Below, piece by piece: positions 61,637 through 64,000 of a stretch of 64,000 bases of DNA (its first letter is position 1; each line of letters starts with the position of its first letter). The stretch is from Pantoea sp. Lineage in GTDB: Bacteria > Pseudomonadota > Gammaproteobacteria > Enterobacterales > Enterobacteriaceae. The stretch lies in contig NZ_JAPWKD010000034.1 in NCBI RefSeq assembly GCF_028283705.1, forward strand, positions 62,001 through 126,000, given 5' to 3'. The position numbers and the translations under genes were made by a program. The notes beneath the pieces were generated by a model. The model was not told the origin of the DNA. It searched no databases and saw nothing but the letters and a program-made list of their open reading frames with translations.

Positions 61637-61667
61637 TTGACAATAGGATGGCCCTATCAAGTATTAT
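61637..61667 (+). promoter_or_regulatory. Promoter of the ATPase gene
   Basis: A consensus -35 TTGACA (61637-61642) and -10 TATTAT (61662-61667) with a 19-bp spacer, downstream of the terminator and candidate cos site. It gives the ATPase its own transcription in the lysogen and argues that translation starts at 61706, not at the TTG inside the -35. Confidence 0.6.
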
Positions 61668-61705
61668 GGAATTTTCTTGTTCTCTCATTCCCACATGGAT
61701 TTGAT

Positions 61706-62905
61706 ATGAATATTTTTCAAGACTATGCAGCCCAGCAAAGCAAGAGTTCTCCCGTTAATAACTTTTTTACTCCTTCAACGCCAATTACTACACCTGAACA
61801 TCTTAAAGGTAGAGATGTTGAAGTAAGAAGCATTCTCGATAATCTTACAGTTCCCGGGCGACATTGTATGATTTATGGGGATAGGGGAATCGGTAAAAGC
61901 TCACTAGCAAATGCAACGGTAAACGGTGGGAAAGAATATAACATAATTAAAGGTGAAATATTTTCTGTCAGCTGTGATAGTGATACTAAATTTAAAGATT
62001 TAGTTGCTAAGTGTGCCGTTTATGTGAATATGCATCCTGATAAATATAAAGAAGAAAGGACAATAAAGGCTGGGATTGGTGTGAAGTTTCTCAATTTTTT
62101 TTCAGCTGACTTAAGTCAAGATGAAAAGATAATTATTGAAAAGGAGGAAATTACACCAAGAAAAGCTGCTGACGTATTGTCAATGATACAAGGCTTACTG
62201 TTTATAGACGAATTTGATGTTGTTGATGAATTCACTAAAAGAGCTGTTGCCGAGTTTATAAAGCACCTAAGCGATTCGGGTTCTAAACTTAAAGTATTAT
62301 TGGTAGGAATCTCTAAGGATGGACAGAGTCTAACTGCCGGTCATGAGTCAGTAAATAGGTGTCTCCATGAGGTTCGTCTGGGTGCCGTAGCAAATAATCA
62401 CCTCGAAGAAATAATAAAGCTAGGTGAGGAAGGTTTAAATATAATATTCAAAAGCGGCGTCAAGGATAACATTGTCGATATCAGTAATGGCTTTCCTTAT
62501 TTTACACATCTATTATGCAAGGAAGCTGCTGAGATTGCTCTTCAGGAAGATAGGAGTGAAGTCGATGATATCCTGTTTCACAGGTCAATTGAGAAGTCAG
62601 TACAAAATGCTGAGGGGCGTTTAATCAGAGAGTATGAAATTGCCTCACGTTCTTCAATTACAAATGTCTACAAGGAAATTTTATTATCAGCTTCAAAATT
62701 TAGAAATAGAGAATTCAAAGTTCAAGAGTGGATAAGGCAAATCGAAGATGACACAGGGAAACGCTACAATAACCAACATATGAGTAACTACACTGGTAGG
62801 CTTACTAAGCCAGAAAGAGGCGCAATTATAAAAAAAGTTGGTCGTGGAGTTTATAAAATCACAGATCCGAGGATGCCAAGTTTCATAAGACTAGCGAACA
62901 TGTAA
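61706..62905 (+). CDS. AAA+ (ORC/AAA_16-like) ATPase with winged-helix C-terminus, cargo gene
   Basis: 399 residues from the ATG at 61706 (MNIFQDYAAQQ). HLKGRDVEVRSIL leads to Walker A MIYGDRGIGKSSLA (about 62), Walker B GLLFIDEFDVVD (about 165), sensor-1-like LLVGISKDG, and a lid motif SNGFPYFTHLLCKEAA typical of ORC/Cdc6-like and STAND-related ATPases. The last 90 residues (SKFRNREFKVQEWIRQI to the end) look like a winged helix. AT-rich against the G+C-rich portal gene, with its own promoter and terminator, between cos and Q. Unknown function; a defence ATPase is the best guess. Confidence 0.75.
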   Translation: MNIFQDYAAQQSKSSPVNNFFTPSTPITTPEHLKGRDVEVRSILDNLTVPGRHCMIYGDRGIGKSSLANATVNGGKEYNIIKGEIFSVSCDSDTKFKDLVAKCAVYVNMHPDKYKEERTIKAGIGVKFLNFFSADLSQDEKIIIEKEEITPRKAADVLSMIQGLLFIDEFDVVDEFTKRAVAEFIKHLSDSGSKLKVLLVGISKDGQSLTAGHESVNRCLHEVRLGAVANNHLEEIIKLGEEGLNIIFKSGVKDNIVDISNGFPYFTHLLCKEAAEIALQEDRSEVDDILFHRSIEKSVQNAEGRLIREYEIASRSSITNVYKEILLSASKFRNREFKVQEWIRQIEDDTGKRYNNQHMSNYTGRLTKPERGAIIKKVGRGVYKITDPRMPSFIRLANM

Positions 62906-62914
62906 TCTTTTGTT

Positions 62915-62946
62915 AACTATAAGCTGCATCGCTGCAGCTTATAGTT
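62915..62946. terminator. Bidirectional terminator between the ATPase gene and portal gene Q
   Basis: A perfect 14-bp inverted repeat, AACTATAAGCTGCA/TGCAGCTTATAGTT, with a TCGC loop and T-rich flanks, between converging genes; it abuts the Q stop codon. Confidence 0.85.
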
Positions 62947-63987
62947 TTATTCCGGTTCTTCGAGAGAATAAGGTATAAATCTAATAACTTCTTCGCCTAG
63001 CCAATTGTTAATTTCTGTAAATCTCTTTTGCAGAGGTAAAAGTTCGTTGCGAACAAACACGCGGCTGGCTTTTTCAACGTCACCAAACCCGCCGGTGTTG
63101 TTCGGAATGATGCCCATCATCTGCGGCGGTACACGGTGCGCGGCCATCATGTCGTCCCGGCTCACATTCTTGATATTCAGAAACTCATCCTTAGCTGCTA
63201 CCTCTGACAGCGGAATGATCTGAATCCCGTCTTTCTTCCCGCTGGGCGAATACATAAACAGGTTACGGAAATTGCCCGGTCCTTTGGCGCTTTTCATCGC
63301 CTTGCGAATATTGTCCACGTCTTCCTGATTCTGCGCTGCGTCAGTCATGTACATGATAAAACCGGCATGGCTACCGTTAAGGTAATATTTGCGACGAAAC
63401 AGCGTTGCCGACTCGTTTAGCAGGGTGGACGGAATGGCCGACAGATATTCAGGCAGGCCGTAAACCTCCTGATTGAGATCTGGCTCCATCAGGTGGAAAA
63501 CGCTGCCTTTCGTGAACTCATAGGGCTGCGTATTCAGGCCGTACTGCACAAACCAGTAGGTGTCTAAATCCGTGCCGCGCCGGGTAAATTTCGCCAGTGA
63601 TGGCTCCAGCGACAGCACCCCGCCGAGCCGGTTGCTGCGCTTCTCCAGGTAAGCATTGCCGAACACCAGATAATCCTGCACAAAGCGACTGAAAGCCTGC
63701 TGGCTCAACAGCGGGTGCGGGATAAAGGTACTGGTGAGAATATTGCGCTTCACATTGATAGGTGAACTGTGATGCACAGCGGCGCGGAACGTGCGGGCCA
63801 GCCCGTCAAAACTCACCGGTGGCTCATACCAGCGATCCGTTATCACGCATTCCACATAGTCCAGCAGTTCGCGGCGGTCCAGCACCGGCACCGGGTCGCC
63901 AAAGGTAAACGCCTCTGCTGCCGCGTCGCTGTTCATCTGCTGTTGCTGCACGGGCTGCGTGCGTGTGCGGTTCCTGCGTTTACTCAT
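62947..63987 (-). CDS. Q: Phage portal protein gpQ (P2/PBSX family)
   Basis: 346 residues. PBSX-family portal features: FGDPVPVLDRRELLDYVEC, the SSPINVKRNIL block, YLVFGNAYLEKRSNRLG, VFHLMEPDLNQEVYGLPEYL, and HRVPPQMMGIIPNNTGGFGDVEKA. It forms the dodecameric DNA gateway at one vertex of the capsid. In P2, Q is transcribed toward cos, and the same direction is seen here. The rest of the structural genes lie beyond the window. Confidence 0.95.
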   Translation of the reverse strand: MSKRRNRTRTQPVQQQQMNSDAAAEAFTFGDPVPVLDRRELLDYVECVITDRWYEPPVSFDGLARTFRAAVHHSSPINVKRNILTSTFIPHPLLSQQAFSRFVQDYLVFGNAYLEKRSNRLGGVLSLEPSLAKFTRRGTDLDTYWFVQYGLNTQPYEFTKGSVFHLMEPDLNQEVYGLPEYLSAIPSTLLNESATLFRRKYYLNGSHAGFIMYMTDAAQNQEDVDNIRKAMKSAKGPGNFRNLFMYSPSGKKDGIQIIPLSEVAAKDEFLNIKNVSRDDMMAAHRVPPQMMGIIPNNTGGFGDVEKASRVFVRNELLPLQKRFTEINNWLGEEVIRFIPYSLEEPE

Positions 63988-64000
63988 TTAAAAAATCTCC

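Overview
The window looks like chromosome of an Enterobacterales member, most likely Erwiniaceae (Pantoea-like). Gene order from yhaJ/yhaK through dolP-diaA-yraN-lpoA/rsmI/rnpB, the yqjGFKEDC and mzrA-yqjA groups, exuR/exuT/uxaCBA, sstT, alx, ygjR, ygjP, rlmG and fadH follows the E. coli 'yha-yqj-ygj' neighbourhood, and the proteins align closely with E. coli counterparts from memory. The genus is an inference: no rRNA or other decisive marker is present.

Layout. 1-2.2 kb: end of a KDGP-aldolase (dgaF-like) gene and a PRD/PTS-domain regulator. 2.2-13.3 kb: conserved core genes for the envelope (dolP, lpoA, yqj genes, mzrA, yqjA), replication (diaA), translation (rsmI) and RNase P RNA (rnpB). 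13.5-20.5 kb: galacturonate catabolism. exuR and uxaA are intact, but exuT, uxaC and uxaB together carry about six frameshifts. 20.5-26.1 kb: sstT, alx with its Mn-responsive yybP-ykoY riboswitch, ygjR and a ClC channel with CBS domains. 26.1-31.0 kb: a one-direction cluster (LysR, flavin monooxygenase, SDR, MHS-type transporter, RidA-like) that looks like an undescribed catabolic operon. 31.0-34.8 kb: ygjP, rlmG, fadH. 35.1-40.2 kb: an L-idonate/5-ketogluconate operon (idnD-idnO-transporter-idnR) with matching operator and CRP sites, followed by a PgeF-family gene. 40.3-46.5 kb: an e(P4)-type phosphatase, a carbonic anhydrase/SulP pair, a diguanylate cyclase and ddlA.

46.5-52.4 kb is an AT-rich accessory segment. 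It holds an orphan formyltransferase-fold protein, a GNAT acetyltransferase, an EsaR-like LuxR protein, and two near-identical copies of a CRP-site/promoter/short transcript/terminator module, which I read as a pair of unnamed small RNA genes. It ends at a displaced 3' fragment of a tRNA-Ile(CAU) gene with its terminator.

That fragment is the left attachment site of a P2/186-family prophage (52.5 kb to beyond the window end): integrase, CI repressor, Apl/Cox-like protein, CII, early genes, a Dam-type methylase, the gpA replication nuclease, an SOS-controlled DinI-like pair, and the portal gene Q. P2-like phages carry anti-phage cargo (old, tin) between gpA and the cos/Q end. In that position this prophage holds two unrecognised units: a 72-aa plus 280-aa membrane-protein gene pair, and, beyond a candidate cos site, a stand-alone AAA+/ORC-like ATPase with a C-terminal winged helix, which has its own promoter and a bidirectional terminator. 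These are the best candidates for an undescribed (defence or exclusion) system.
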